This document shows positions 1-8,790 of a DNA stretch of 63,287 bases, piece by piece (positions within the stretch are counted from its first letter, which is position 1; each line of letters opens with the position of its first letter). The DNA is taken from assembly GCA_013002465.1 (NCBI GenBank), contig JABDJO010000129.1:1-63287 (forward strand), written 5' to 3'. The DNA comes from Silicimonas sp. GTDB taxonomy: Bacteria; Pseudomonadota; Alphaproteobacteria; Rhodobacterales; Rhodobacteraceae. The translations under genes were made by a program, and so were the position numbers. The notes below the pieces were generated by a model. The model did no database searches, was not told the origin of the DNA, and saw nothing but the letters and a program-made list of their open reading frames with translations.

Positions 1-737
1 CTTTCGCGCAGCCAGTCCAGATGCTGCCACCCAGGGGCGCCCCGGATCACATGACCTGCGTGGGCCACGGAATTGAACTCGGTCGATTGGGCGGCGTAGT
101 CTTCGCAAAGTTTCAGGCTGGGGATGCCTTCGCGCAAGGTCCCGATTGTCCATTCGGGATGCAGCATCATCGAGATCAGCATCTTGAGGTTGATCTTGGG
201 CGGAATCGTCAGGTTCGCGCGCCGCTGGCGTTCGCGGCGGCTGTCGTTCGGCACATCGACGGTCAGGATCAGGGTGTGGAACCCGGATTCTTTCGCACGC
301 CGAAGCATGTCGATGCGGAACTCCTCGTTCGCAGGCATGTACATCTGGAACCAGCCCTGATCGCCGATGGTCGGCGCAAGGGTTTCCGGCACCACGGTGG
401 CAACGGTGGACATGCAATAGGGAATGCCTGCCTTGGCACACGCCGCCGAAAGGATCTTTTCGGCCCGGGGCCACATGATCCCCGACATGCCGACAGGCGC
501 GCAACCGAAGGGCACCGGGTAATCTCGCCCCAAAAAAGTGGTCGACAAATCGAAATCCAGTTCGCCTTCCAGAATGGCGGGCCAGAACTGAACGTCGCGA
601 AGTGCTGTCTGATTGCGCTTCGTTTGCACTTCGACGCCGGTCGAACTGTCGAGGTATTCAAAGACAAAGTGCGGCACCCGTCGGCGCGCGCGGTCGCGCA
701 GATCGGATATGGCGGGATAGCGGGTGTCAAGGTCCAT
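1..737 (-). CDS. FMN-dependent alpha-hydroxy-acid dehydrogenase, N-terminal part (cut by window edge)
   Basis: Oxidises an L-2-hydroxy acid (lactate- or glycolate-like) with FMN; the family includes L-lactate dehydrogenase LldD and glycolate oxidase. The start ATG is at 737 on the minus strand and 245 codons are visible; family members are about 380 residues, so roughly one third, including the active-site Lys and the His/Arg pair, lies outside the window. Visible hallmarks are the N-terminal DLRDRARRRVPHFVFEYLD segment, the FMN-binding PVPFGCAPVG strand, QMYMPAN, and the LTVDVPNDSRRERQRRANL block. The substrate cannot be told from this half. It is divergent from uvrD with a 133-nt gap. Confidence 0.85.
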   Translation of the reverse strand, partial: MDLDTRYPAISDLRDRARRRVPHFVFEYLDSSTGVEVQTKRNQTALRDVQFWPAILEGELDFDLSTTFLGRDYPVPFGCAPVGMSGIMWPRAEKILSAACAKAGIPYCMSTVATVVPETLAPTIGDQGWFQMYMPANEEFRIDMLRRAKESGFHTLILTVDVPNDSRRERQRRANLTIPPKINLKMLISMMLHPEWTIGTLREGIPSLKLCEDYAAQSTEFNSVAHAGHVIRGAPGWQHLDWLRE

Positions 738-870
738 GGGGGTGATTATGCCGGGAGCGCGACCTCTGCAAGCGCGGTGCGCCCGGGGATGGGAGGGGCG
801 GGATCGCCGTTGGGGAACATAGCGCGAACACCCCTTTTCCTTCCCGGCGCGCCGGTTTAGGGTTCGGCAC

Positions 871-3441
871 ATGAGCAGCGTCATTGACGATAGTGATTTT
901 CCCGACCGGGTGCCCCTGTCGCAGCAGGCGATGGCGGCGCGCGGGGCGCCTTATATGGACGGGCTCAATCCTGAACAGAAGGAGGCGGTTGAGGCGCTGG
1001 AGGGGCCCGTCTTGATGTTGGCGGGGGCAGGGACGGGCAAGACCAAGGCGCTGACCACTCGGATCGCGCATCTTTTGAGCACGGGAAAGGCACGACCCAA
1101 CGAGATTTTGGCGGTGACCTTTACCAACAAGGCCGCGCGCGAGATGAAGAACCGTGTGGCGGTGCTGCTGGGGCAATCGGTGGAAGGGATGCCCTGGCTG
1201 GGCACGTTCCATGCGATTTGCGTCAAGCTGTTGCGCCGCCATGCCGAACTGGTTGGGTTGAAGACCAGTTTCACCATTCTGGACACCGACGACCAATTGC
1301 GGCTGCTAAAGCAGTTGATCGTGGCCGAGGGGATTGACGACAAGCGCTGGCCCGCGCGCCAGTTGGCACATCTGATTGATGGCTGGAAGAACCGCGCCTG
1401 GACGCCGGACAAGGTGCCAGCGGCCGAGGCGTCCGGCTATAATCATCGCGGGGTTGAGATCTACGCCCAGTATCAAGCGCGGCTTTTGGCCCTGAACGCC
1501 GTGGATTTCGGCGACCTGTTGCTGCACGTGGTGACGATATTCCAGACCCACGACGATGTCTTGGCGCAGTATCAACGCTGGTTCAAATACATCCTTGTGG
1601 ACGAATACCAGGACACGAACGTCGCCCAGTATCTGTGGCTTCGGCTTTTGGCCAAGGACCATCAGAATATCTGCTGCGTGGGCGATGACGATCAGTCGAT
1701 CTATGGTTGGCGCGGCGCCGAGGTTGGCAATATCCTGCGGTTTGAAAAGGATTTTCCGGGCGCCAAGGTGGTTCGGCTTGAGCAGAACTATCGCTCGACC
1801 CCGCATATTCTGGCCGCCGCGTCGGGCGTGATTTCGGGCAACGAGGGACGTTTGGGGAAGACGCTTTTCACCGAGGCCAAGGACGGCGAGAAGGTCCGGT
1901 TGGTCGGAGTTTGGGACGGCGAAGAAGAAGCGCGTTGGATCGGCGAAAAGATTGAAGACCATCATAGCGGAAGGTCACGTGAGGCGAAAAATCGATTCAA
2001 TCCCCGACTTGTGAGCTTTCAACAAGAGCTTGATCGGCGTTCCAAAGCCGGTCTTGGACCAATTGATGAGCAAGACTATGTCCGGGAAGCATTTCAGAGC
2101 AAAAATGTTTACCGCGATCTAAAGACTTTCAATTTGATCAAGGAACTAATTCGAGACGATCCGAAGGCAGCGAATATGTTGGCTGATTTAAGGGCATATT
2201 CAGTGGACAAGTTTTCATTGCATGAAATGGCGATCCTCGTGCGGGCCAGCCACCAGATGCGCGCCTTCGAAGACCGGTTTCTGACCATTGGCTTGCCCTA
2301 TCGCGTCATCGGGGGCCCCCGGTTCTATGAACGGCGCGAGATCCGCGATGCCATGGCTTATTTCAGGCTGGCGGTGTCTGTGGACGACGATTTGGCCTTT
2401 GAGCGGATCGTGAACACGCCGAAACGCGGGTTGGGCGACAAGGCGCAACAGAAAATCCAGATGGCTGCGCGCGACAATGGCGTGTCACTGGTGGAAGGCT
2501 CGCGGCTGTTGCTGGAGGCCAAGGGGCTGAGCGGTAAGGGTGGTACCGAGCTTGCAAAACTGATCGAAGGCGTTGATCGGTGGGGCCGTATTTTACGTAT
2601 GGGGGAGTTGAGCCATGTCGAATTGGCAGAACAGATCCTGGATGAGTCGGGCTATACCGAGATGTGGCAAAACGACAAAACGCCAGATGCGCCGGGCCGG
2701 TTGGAAAACCTCAAGGAACTGATCAAGGGCTTGGAACAGTTTGAAAACCTTCAGGGATTTCTTGAGCATATTTCGTTGATTATGGACAACGACACCAGTG
2801 ACAGTGACGAGAAGGTTTCAATAATGACACTTCACGCTGCCAAGGGGTTGGAGTTTCCTGTTGTGTTTTTGCCCGGTTGGGAAGACGGTTTGTTCCCCTC
2901 GCAGCGCTCTATGGACGAGAGCGGATTGAAAGGCCTGGAAGAAGAGCGCCGGCTTGCCTATGTGGGCCTGACCCGGGCAGAAGAGATTGCCGTGGTCAGT
3001 TTTGCCGCCAACCGGTTTGTCTTCGGCCAATGGCAATCAGCCCTGCCGTCGCGGTTCATTGACGAGTTGCCGCCCGAGAATGTCGAGGTGCTGACACCAC
3101 CTGGATTGTACGGCGGTGTGCAGGCGGCCGCGCAATCCGATCTGGCCGAGAAGGCCAGCCGGGCAGATGTCTATAACTCGCCAGGTTGGAAGCGACTTCA
3201 GGCCAGATCGCAACAACGCGGCATGTCACAGCCCCGCGAAGCCCGAAACATGGTGATTGATCTGGACGCCGTGTCGAGTTTTTCGACCGGTGATCGCGTG
3301 TTTCACCAGAAATTCGGCTATGGCGTGGTGACCGGTATCGAGGGGGACAAGCTGGATATCGCGTTTGAAAAGGCTGGCGACAAAAAGGTCGTTGCAAAAT
3401 TCGTGACTGCCGCGGAAGCGGCGGGCGACGTTCCATTTTGA
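871..3441 (+). CDS. uvrD: ATP-dependent DNA helicase UvrD/PcrA (superfamily I), with an unusual internal insertion
   Basis: 3'-5' SF1A helicase for nucleotide excision and mismatch repair, 856 residues. All motifs are present: Walker A AGAGTGKTKA (51-60), Walker B VDEYQDTN with D244/E245, GDDDQSIYGWRGA, LEQNYRS, SIMTLHAAKGLEF and EERRLAYVGLTRA. The C-terminus ends in a Tudor-like domain (GDRVFHQKFGYGVV) typical of UvrD/PcrA. Odd feature: between the helix ending ARWIGEKIEDHH and the strand EMAILVRAS, where relatives have a short loop, there are about 80 extra residues (roughly 368-448, nt 1972-2214). Hand-counted GC of nt 1981-2220 is about 44 %, against about 67 % in 2281-2340. The reading frame and all motifs are kept, so the protein should be functional. 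Confidence 0.95.
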   Translation: MSSVIDDSDFPDRVPLSQQAMAARGAPYMDGLNPEQKEAVEALEGPVLMLAGAGTGKTKALTTRIAHLLSTGKARPNEILAVTFTNKAAREMKNRVAVLLGQSVEGMPWLGTFHAICVKLLRRHAELVGLKTSFTILDTDDQLRLLKQLIVAEGIDDKRWPARQLAHLIDGWKNRAWTPDKVPAAEASGYNHRGVEIYAQYQARLLALNAVDFGDLLLHVVTIFQTHDDVLAQYQRWFKYILVDEYQDTNVAQYLWLRLLAKDHQNICCVGDDDQSIYGWRGAEVGNILRFEKDFPGAKVVRLEQNYRSTPHILAAASGVISGNEGRLGKTLFTEAKDGEKVRLVGVWDGEEEARWIGEKIEDHHSGRSREAKNRFNPRLVSFQQELDRRSKAGLGPIDEQDYVREAFQSKNVYRDLKTFNLIKELIRDDPKAANMLADLRAYSVDKFSLHEMAILVRASHQMRAFEDRFLTIGLPYRVIGGPRFYERREIRDAMAYFRLAVSVDDDLAFERIVNTPKRGLGDKAQQKIQMAARDNGVSLVEGSRLLLEAKGLSGKGGTELAKLIEGVDRWGRILRMGELSHVELAEQILDESGYTEMWQNDKTPDAPGRLENLKELIKGLEQFENLQGFLEHISLIMDNDTSDSDEKVSIMTLHAAKGLEFPVVFLPGWEDGLFPSQRSMDESGLKGLEEERRLAYVGLTRAEEIAVVSFAANRFVFGQWQSALPSRFIDELPPENVEVLTPPGLYGGVQAAAQSDLAEKASRADVYNSPGWKRLQARSQQRGMSQPREARNMVIDLDAVSSFSTGDRVFHQKFGYGVVTGIEGDKLDIAFEKAGDKKVVAKFVTAAEAAGDVPF

Positions 3442-3467
3442 ATAAGAAAGGGGGCGCGAACGCCCCC
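3441..3467 (-). terminator. Rho-independent terminator of the VPLPA-CTERM gene
   Basis: Perfect 7-bp stem GGGGGCG/CGCCCCC (3450-3456 with 3461-3467) and a tetraloop. On the minus strand it is followed by TTTCTTATT, so it serves the gene ending at 3492. It also sits directly behind uvrD but has no T-tract on the plus strand. Confidence 0.7.
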
Positions 3468-3491
3468 AATCAGAAGTTCAATATGAAGCGG

Positions 3492-4100
3492 TTACTTGCG
3501 CTTTTTGCGAACCAGGCCGCCAAGCAGAAGCATCCCACCTAACGCCAACGGAAGGCTGGCCGGAAGCGGCACTTCACCCATTTCATAGGTGTACGTCAGC
3601 TTCACGAGGCCTTTATAGACGCCATGACTATAGCTGTAGTCGAAGTAACCGTCATAGACACCAGAGATGTCGATGTTGGTTGCATCACCAGACCCTGTCC
3701 AATCGGCAAAGTTGTAGAAATCGACCGAACCATAGACAACGGCCCAGTAATAATCCTTCTGCCATTCGTTGGTCAGGTTGGTGATGTTCAGATAGTCAGA
3801 TGCACTATCCGATCCACTGCCAACTGCGCCATCACCTTCGATCGTCAAGGTGTAGACTGCAGGGTCGCAGTCCTGGAAAGTGGCGCAAGCGTCCGCTTTG
3901 ATTTTGCCAGCAGCACCAGCGATATACGAAATATTGACGCCGGTCAGTGTGCCTGGGCCATCGTATTTGTCGAACGAATCACCGTCCTCAAACTCAACAC
4001 CCCATCCACCAACTGTGAAATACTGCTGCATCGTGGCCGCACTGGCCAAGGTTGCCGCAAAGCTAAGCCCTGCTGCAACGAGTAACGTTTTTACTTTCAT
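3492..4100 (-). CDS. Secreted protein with VPLPA C-terminal sorting signal
   Basis: 202-residue exported protein of unknown function. The start at 4100 follows a GGGG ribosome site; an ATG five codons upstream lacks one. An N-terminal signal peptide (MKVKTLLVAAGLSFAATLASA) leads to an acidic, Tyr/Asp/Gly-rich body with one Cys pair (CATFQDC). The end is a tripartite sorting signal: VPLPASLPL, a hydrophobic helix and the basic tail RKKRK. This is the Rhodobacterales VPLPA-CTERM type, related to PEP-CTERM, which is cut and anchored by a dedicated exosortase. No exosortase lies in the window. It is a single-gene unit with its own terminator, probably a surface or extracellular-matrix protein (inference). 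Confidence 0.85.
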   Translation of the reverse strand: MKVKTLLVAAGLSFAATLASAATMQQYFTVGGWGVEFEDGDSFDKYDGPGTLTGVNISYIAGAAGKIKADACATFQDCDPAVYTLTIEGDGAVGSGSDSASDYLNITNLTNEWQKDYYWAVVYGSVDFYNFADWTGSGDATNIDISGVYDGYFDYSYSHGVYKGLVKLTYTYEMGEVPLPASLPLALGGMLLLGGLVRKKRK

Positions 4101-4221
4101 CAATTGTCCCCACAATACTCATCCTTGCAGGCAACATGCCTGACTGCGAGAACAATAGATTGTAGTTAACGGTCTGTAAAGCTTGAAGTGGAGGAGGGAA
4201 GTTGCCCGAATCCGTTCATTT

Positions 4222-4255
4222 CCAAAAGAAAAACGCGCGCCGGAAGCGCGCGTTT
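4222..4255 (-). terminator. Rho-independent terminator of the small conserved gene at 4273-4611
   Basis: 10-bp perfect stem AAACGCGCGC/GCGCGCGTTT (4231-4240 with 4246-4255), followed on the minus strand by TTTTTCTTTTGG. Confidence 0.75.
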
Positions 4256-4272
4256 CTCGATGAATTCTGATC

Positions 4273-4611
4273 TTAAGCCGCGCGTTTTGCGTCTTCGGCG
4301 GCTGCCAGTTCGGCAGCGTGACGGCGCTCGCTTTCCTCGCGCGATAGAGCGACCGAGGTCCGCACGCCCTTGCCCACGAACTCCATCAGGCCGTTCACGA
4401 CCCTTTCGTTCGGGTCAATTCCGGCACAGCTTAGCACTTCGCGGCCATCGCGGGACCGGGCCCAACGTGCGATCTGCTCGGGACCATTGCCATATTTTTT
4501 GTCATCGGCGATGGCGTCATCCAAGGCTGCCAGGACCACAGCCGCAAAAAGCTTGCGCGCGCGGTTGCCCTGCTCGTGATTGAAAGCCGTGCCGTCCACA
4601 AAATCTGCCAT
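4273..4611 (-). CDS. Conserved small alphaproteobacterial protein (DUF6280-like)
   Basis: 112 residues, start MADFVDGTAFNHEQ at 4611 behind AAGGA six bases upstream. It is soluble, without signal peptide or membrane segment, rich in Ala, Arg and Glu, and ends in a helical charged tail. I recognise the conserved FVDGTAF and NRARKLFAAVVLAALDDA blocks as a small protein widespread in Rhodobacterales, probably the DUF6280 family; the family name is from memory. Function unknown. It is divergent from efp (217 nt apart) and has its own terminator, so it forms a single-gene unit. Confidence 0.75.
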   Translation of the reverse strand: MADFVDGTAFNHEQGNRARKLFAAVVLAALDDAIADDKKYGNGPEQIARWARSRDGREVLSCAGIDPNERVVNGLMEFVGKGVRTSVALSREESERRHAAELAAAEDAKRAA

Positions 4612-4758
4612 TCTTCGTCCTTTATTTTTGCTCTTACCGCATCTGACTGGCGTGGACCCCTTTATGACGGGGTTCACACCGGTTTTGCTTTTCTTTCTTG
4701 GAATAGCTGCTATGCGCCAGACGCATACCTTGCCATTCCTCCCCAGGTTAAGCCCGTC

Positions 4759-4787
4759 TTGCGGGGCCGTTGTGAACGAAATATAGG
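4759..4787 (+). promoter_or_regulatory. Predicted sigma-70 promoter of efp
   Basis: -35 TTGCGG (4759-4764), 17-bp spacer, -10 TATAGG (4782-4787). This would start transcription near 4794, 35 nt before the efp ATG. Found by eye. Confidence 0.4.
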
Positions 4788-4828
4788 GGAAACGAGCACT
4801 GAATCAACAAAAACATCGGTTTACGTGA

Positions 4829-5392
4829 ATGCCAAAGATCAACGGAAATGAGATTCGCTCGGGCAATGTGCTTGAGCATAACGGCGGTTTGTGGGTGGCT
4901 GTGAAGGTCGATCACGTCAAGCCAGGCAAGGGCGGCGCCTTCGCCCAGGTCGAAATGAAGAACCTGCGCAACGGCTCGAAGCTGAACGAGCGATTCCGTT
5001 CGGCGGACAAGGTCGAGCGGGTGCGATTGGAGCAAAAAGACCAACAATTCCTGTACGAAAGCGACGGAATGCTGGTGTTTATGGATGCCGAAACGTTTGA
5101 ACAGATCGAACTGCCCGCCGACATTCTGGGCGACCGGCGGCCCTTTCTGCAGGACGGAATGACGATCCAGATCGAGTACTACGAGGCCGAGGCGCTGAAC
5201 GCGACGGTGCCTCAGAAAGTGACCTGCACGGTCGTTGAAACCGAGCCGGTTGTGAAGGGTCAGACAGCTGCCAACAGCTTTAAGCCGGCGGTTCTGGACA
5301 ACGGCTTTCGTCTCATGATCCCGCCTTTTGTGGGAGAAGGAGAGGCAATTGTCGTGAACACCGAAACGTTGGAATATTCTGAGCGCGCTTGA
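4829..5392 (+). CDS. efp: Translation elongation factor P
   Basis: 187 residues, the usual EF-P length with three beta-barrel domains. It binds between the P and E sites of the ribosome and rescues stalling at polyproline stretches. The N-terminal loop [10 protein letters not shown] carries Lys34, the residue that is beta-lysylated in bacteria using EpmA/EpmB; neither modification gene lies in this window. Domain III ends in the conserved [19 protein letters not shown]. Tail-to-tail with the plsB-like gene, 12 nt apart. Confidence 0.97.
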   Translation: MPKINGNEIRSGNVLEHNGGLWVAVKVDHVKPGKGGAFAQVEMKNLRNGSKLNERFRSADKVERVRLEQKDQQFLYESDGMLVFMDAETFEQIELPADILGDRRPFLQDGMTIQIEYYEAEALNATVPQKVTCTVVETEPVVKGQTAANSFKPAVLDNGFRLMIPPFVGEGEAIVVNTETLEYSERA

Positions 5393-5404
5393 GTTAGGCG
5401 CTGC

Positions 5405-6781
5405 TCAAGATTCCTCGGCAGGAATTAGATGCCGGATGGAGTTGGCGTAATACGTCAGAACGGCGCGTTCGTGATCCGCGATGGTCAGCACGCTGTCCGA
5501 TTCGTCCACCATGCCACGCAGGCAAAGCATCCGAACGCCGGTTTCAATCGCATAGTCCAGGTTCTTGCGCGGGATATGGGCGTGGGCGCCCGAGGCTTCC
5601 AGGCGCTCTAATCGTTCACGTGCCCTGGCGACCAGTTCGTCGCGCGTGATGGGGCCGTCGGCGTCTTCCAGAACCGAAGCGACCAGGGGAACCGGCAGAA
5701 TCGGGACCACCTTGGATATCCGGTCGCGTAGTTCTGCGCCGACGGCGGCCGTGACGTTTCTGGTCGTGGTATTCGAGAACTCGGCCAATGAAAGCGGCGC
5801 ACCAAAGCTGACAGCAGCATAGCCGAAGCGGTGGAACCTGCCGCGCAGGCGCTTTCCGATCTGGCGAAAGACAAACCCGATGGCTTTGGGGACCGAAGCG
5901 CGAAACTTGCGCTCGCCCTCTGCATGGGCTTCGATCAGGACACGATCTTCGAGTACGCGGTCATAATTCAACGCCACGGGGATGAATACCACGTCGCGCC
6001 CTTCGGGGTCGAAACCCGAAACGATGTAATTCAGGAACCCGAGTTTAGGTGGCGCAATCCGGCCATCCAGCGACAACCCGCCTTCGGGAAAGACGGCTTG
6101 GGTCACCCCGCCGCGCGTTGCCATCTGGACATATCGCGCCAGCACCTTGCGATAGAGCGGGCTGCGCGAACGGCGGCGGATAAAGAACGCCCCCATGGTG
6201 CGGATGAGGGACGACAACGGCCAGATCCTGGCCCACTCGCCGACCGCATAGCTTAGTGCCGAGCGATCCGCTGCGAGCCAGGTTACCAGAAGGTAATCCA
6301 TGTTCGAGCGATGGTTCATCACGAAAACAACGGTGGATTCGGGGTTGATGGCGCTGATGCGGCGATCATCGTAGGCGCCGAGTCGAACCCGGTAAAGCGA
6401 TTGCGATAACCATTTCGAGGCCCGCGTGCCGATGCCGAAGTAGGCAGATGCACTGAAAGACGGAACGATTTCACGGGCAAAATTTTCAGCCAACTTGAAG
6501 GCGACTTCTTCCGGAACGCCTTCGGTTTCGGCATGATGCGCGATGGCTTCCGCAACTTCGAGATCATATTTCAACCGCTGGACCATGTCATGGCGGCGCG
6601 CCAGCTTGAAGGGCTCGATCGGGCGGTTCAGGCGCTTGTTGACTTCGGCCACGACCCGTTCGGCGCGCTTTCGAAAAAACCAGCGGATCGACGGCCCGAT
6701 GACGCGTTCGAGGATCGACAGCGCGGCAAAAACGGCGATCAGGAGCAAAGCCCAGACGGGTATGTCGATCGTTTGAAACAT
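5405..6781 (-). CDS. PlsB-type glycerol-3-phosphate acyltransferase
   Basis: 458-residue membrane-associated acyltransferase predicted to make 1-acyl-glycerol-3-phosphate, the first step of phospholipid synthesis. There is one N-terminal transmembrane segment (about 9-30). Acyltransferase motif I is NHRSNMDY with His157/Asp162, the GXXFIRR-like motif II is GAFFIRR, and motif III is FPEGG (231-235). It is shorter than the roughly 800-residue enterobacterial PlsB, as is usual for this alphaproteobacterial form. Acyl donor specificity cannot be read from sequence. Confidence 0.8.
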   Translation of the reverse strand: MFQTIDIPVWALLLIAVFAALSILERVIGPSIRWFFRKRAERVVAEVNKRLNRPIEPFKLARRHDMVQRLKYDLEVAEAIAHHAETEGVPEEVAFKLAENFAREIVPSFSASAYFGIGTRASKWLSQSLYRVRLGAYDDRRISAINPESTVVFVMNHRSNMDYLLVTWLAADRSALSYAVGEWARIWPLSSLIRTMGAFFIRRRSRSPLYRKVLARYVQMATRGGVTQAVFPEGGLSLDGRIAPPKLGFLNYIVSGFDPEGRDVVFIPVALNYDRVLEDRVLIEAHAEGERKFRASVPKAIGFVFRQIGKRLRGRFHRFGYAAVSFGAPLSLAEFSNTTTRNVTAAVGAELRDRISKVVPILPVPLVASVLEDADGPITRDELVARARERLERLEASGAHAHIPRKNLDYAIETGVRMLCLRGMVDESDSVLTIADHERAVLTYYANSIRHLIPAEES

Positions 6782-6966
6782 GTCCGGTGACGCTATGGCC
6801 GGGCGCGGTGCGGTCCAAGCGGAAAACGCGCGCTTGGGACGAATTCTTTTGTCTTACGGGTGTAATGGCTGTTTTGGCGTTTTGGAAATCGCCAAATGCG
6901 CGTACGCGAAGCGGATTGCGCCAACCTTGTGTGGCGTTGGTCCAACCCGTTCGCGGAGAACCGATT

Positions 6967-8088
6967 TCAATTCAGGTATGGGGCCGGATCGACGCTGTCA
7001 AAACCCTCGCGCACCTCGAAATGCAGAAACGGCGGAGCCGCGGCGCGGACCACCGCGATCTTGTCCCCGCGATTGACCGTGTCGCCCTTTTGCACGGCGA
7101 TTTCGTCGACGCCGGCATAGACCGTCAGCAGGTTATTCTTGTGGCGGATGACCAGGATTGGCACCTGGTCGGTGTCGCGGGTGATCGCCGCCACGGTTCC
7201 GCCATCGGCGGCCACAACCGACGCGCCCGCATTGGCCGCAATACCGATGCCTTCGTTCTTGCCCTTTTCGAAGGGGCGGATGATCCGGCCTTGCACAGGC
7301 ATTCTCAGACGCGAATTGTCCGAGGCGGCGGTTTGGCGGTCACGCAGTGGTTCCGCCTGAGGTTTGGGGGCAGGCGCGGGTTTCACGTCCTCGGTCGGCA
7401 ATGGCGTTGCCGCCGACGGTGGCAGCGGTGTTTCGGAGCCAGAGCCCGGTGCTTCGACCGCGGCGACCTGCACCTCTTGCACGGCGGCGCGCGTGGGTAT
7501 CAACAGGAACTGACCGACCCGCAGCGAAAGATTGGGACCAAGGCCGTTCCATTCGGCCAGCGAAGCCACGGGCACATTGTAAAGCCGCGCAATCGAGAAT
7601 GCCGTTTCGCCCGGTTTGACCTGATGCCGGTTGGGTTGTTCGCCCGACGGCAGGCCGGGACGGTTTTCGCTGCGGTCGATTGCGGTGCCGGCAATATCGA
7701 CGACATCAAGCGCGCCCGGGTTGCCAAGACCCGGTTCCGAAACGCGGCGGGGGAGCACGAGGATTTCGCCCTGGCGCAGGACCACGGTTTCAGACAGCGC
7801 GTTGGTGCGCGCGATTTCGTTGGCCGGAAGACCGATCCGGGCAGCTACGGTTTGAACGGTGTCGCCACGCCGCGCCACCGCGACCTGATAGGCCGGGTAA
7901 GAGATCACGCCCCGTTCGTCCGGTTGCGGAACCCCGCGCGGTGCGTTTCGAACCGCCTCCGAAGTGTCCAACTGCCCGGCACTGCCGCGCAAGTCCAGAT
8001 CAAGACCGCCGATACCATCACATGCCCCAAGCGTCATCGCGCCCGAGACCAGCAACGCCAGCCGAACCGGATTCCCAAAATTTGCCAT
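6967..8088 (-). CDS. nlpD: NlpD-like lipoprotein: two LysM domains plus degenerate M23 (LytM) domain
   Basis: 373-residue outer-membrane lipoprotein, probably an activator of cell-wall amidases at division. Start MANFGNPVRLAL at 8088 is preceded by GAGGAG. The lipobox is LGAC (Cys22). Two LysM peptidoglycan-binding domains lie near 62-118 and 152-198, followed by a low-complexity Pro/Ala linker and a C-terminal M23 domain. The metal site HxxxD is replaced by NEGIG, while the late FLHFEV His remains. Catalysis is therefore unlikely, as in NlpD/EnvC activators. It is last in a surE-pcm-nlpD operon, the classical order. Confidence 0.85.
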   Translation of the reverse strand: MANFGNPVRLALLVSGAMTLGACDGIGGLDLDLRGSAGQLDTSEAVRNAPRGVPQPDERGVISYPAYQVAVARRGDTVQTVAARIGLPANEIARTNALSETVVLRQGEILVLPRRVSEPGLGNPGALDVVDIAGTAIDRSENRPGLPSGEQPNRHQVKPGETAFSIARLYNVPVASLAEWNGLGPNLSLRVGQFLLIPTRAAVQEVQVAAVEAPGSGSETPLPPSAATPLPTEDVKPAPAPKPQAEPLRDRQTAASDNSRLRMPVQGRIIRPFEKGKNEGIGIAANAGASVVAADGGTVAAITRDTDQVPILVIRHKNNLLTVYAGVDEIAVQKGDTVNRGDKIAVVRAAAPPFLHFEVREGFDSVDPAPYLN

Positions 8089-8148
8089 CTGCTCGCTCCT
8101 CACCACCATATAATCGGGGCCCTCTTTTTCGGAGCCCTTCACCCTTTG

Positions 8149-8790
8149 TCAGTCGGCGCCCATCCCTTCCACCAGGGGGACGAAACGGACCTGCCGCAGT
8201 TCTTCATAGTCGAACCCGCTTTCGGTCCGGGTTACCTTGATCAGCACCTGAACGGCGTCCGACTGGCCAACCGGCACCACCATGATACCGCCTGTTTTCA
8301 GCTCTGCCAATAAGGGTCCGGGAGGATCTTCGGCCGCGGCGGTCACGATTATGCGGTCAAAAGGGGCCTGTTCGGGAAATCCGCGCGTGCCATCGGCAGA
8401 AAGCGCTGTGATATTGGCCAGGCCCAGTTGGTCGAAAACCTCTTGCGCCTCGGCAACAAGCCGCTTGTGGCGGTCGACCGTATAGACCCGGCGCGCCAGT
8501 TGGCTGAGTACGGCGGCCTGATACCCGGACCCCGTGCCGATCTCCAGAACCTTGTGGCGCGGTTCCACGTTCAGGGCTTGGGTCATCAACCCGACGACAG
8601 AAGGCTGGCTGATCGTCTGGCCACAGGCAATCGGCAGCGGCATGTCTTCGTAAGCGCGTTCGGCAAACAGACCCTTCACGAAAGCACCCCGGTCGATCTT
8701 TTCCATCGCCTCAAGCACGCGCGCGTCTATCACGCCCCTCTGGCGGAGCTGAAACACAAACTGCATGCGCTGTTCGGCGTTTTCGATCAT
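8149..8790 (-). CDS. pcm: Protein-L-isoaspartate O-methyltransferase
   Basis: 213 residues. It methylates L-isoaspartyl residues in damaged proteins with S-adenosylmethionine and so starts their repair. The family block [13 protein letters not shown] and the SAM loop [15 protein letters not shown] are clear. The start at 8790 overlaps the surE stop by four bases (ATGA), giving translational coupling. The reading frame stays open upstream, but no family homology continues past MIENAEQRM. Located between surE and nlpD. Confidence 0.95.
   Translation of the reverse strand: MIENAEQRMQFVFQLRQRGVIDARVLEAMEKIDRGAFVKGLFAERAYEDMPLPIACGQTISQPSVVGLMTQALNVEPRHKVLEIGTGSGYQAAVLSQLARRVYTVDRHKRLVAEAQEVFDQLGLANITALSADGTRGFPEQAPFDRIIVTAAAEDPPGPLLAELKTGGIMVVPVGQSDAVQVLIKVTRTESGFDYEELRQVRFVPLVEGMGAD

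Noticed and set aside
21-860. Long plus-strand open frame opposite the FMN dehydrogenase and its upstream gap
   Set aside because: It is antisense to a gene with clear family blocks, has biased composition without domains, and ends just before uvrD; a GC-rich shadow frame.
4127-4141. CAGGCAACATGCCTG hairpin upstream of the VPLPA gene
   Set aside because: A 5-bp stem is too small to claim a terminator or operator; it is common by chance.
6787-8313. 508-codon plus-strand frame opposite the nlpD-like gene
   Set aside because: Rich in Arg, His and Gly and without any recognisable fold, while the opposite strand encodes a lipoprotein with LysM and M23 domains.
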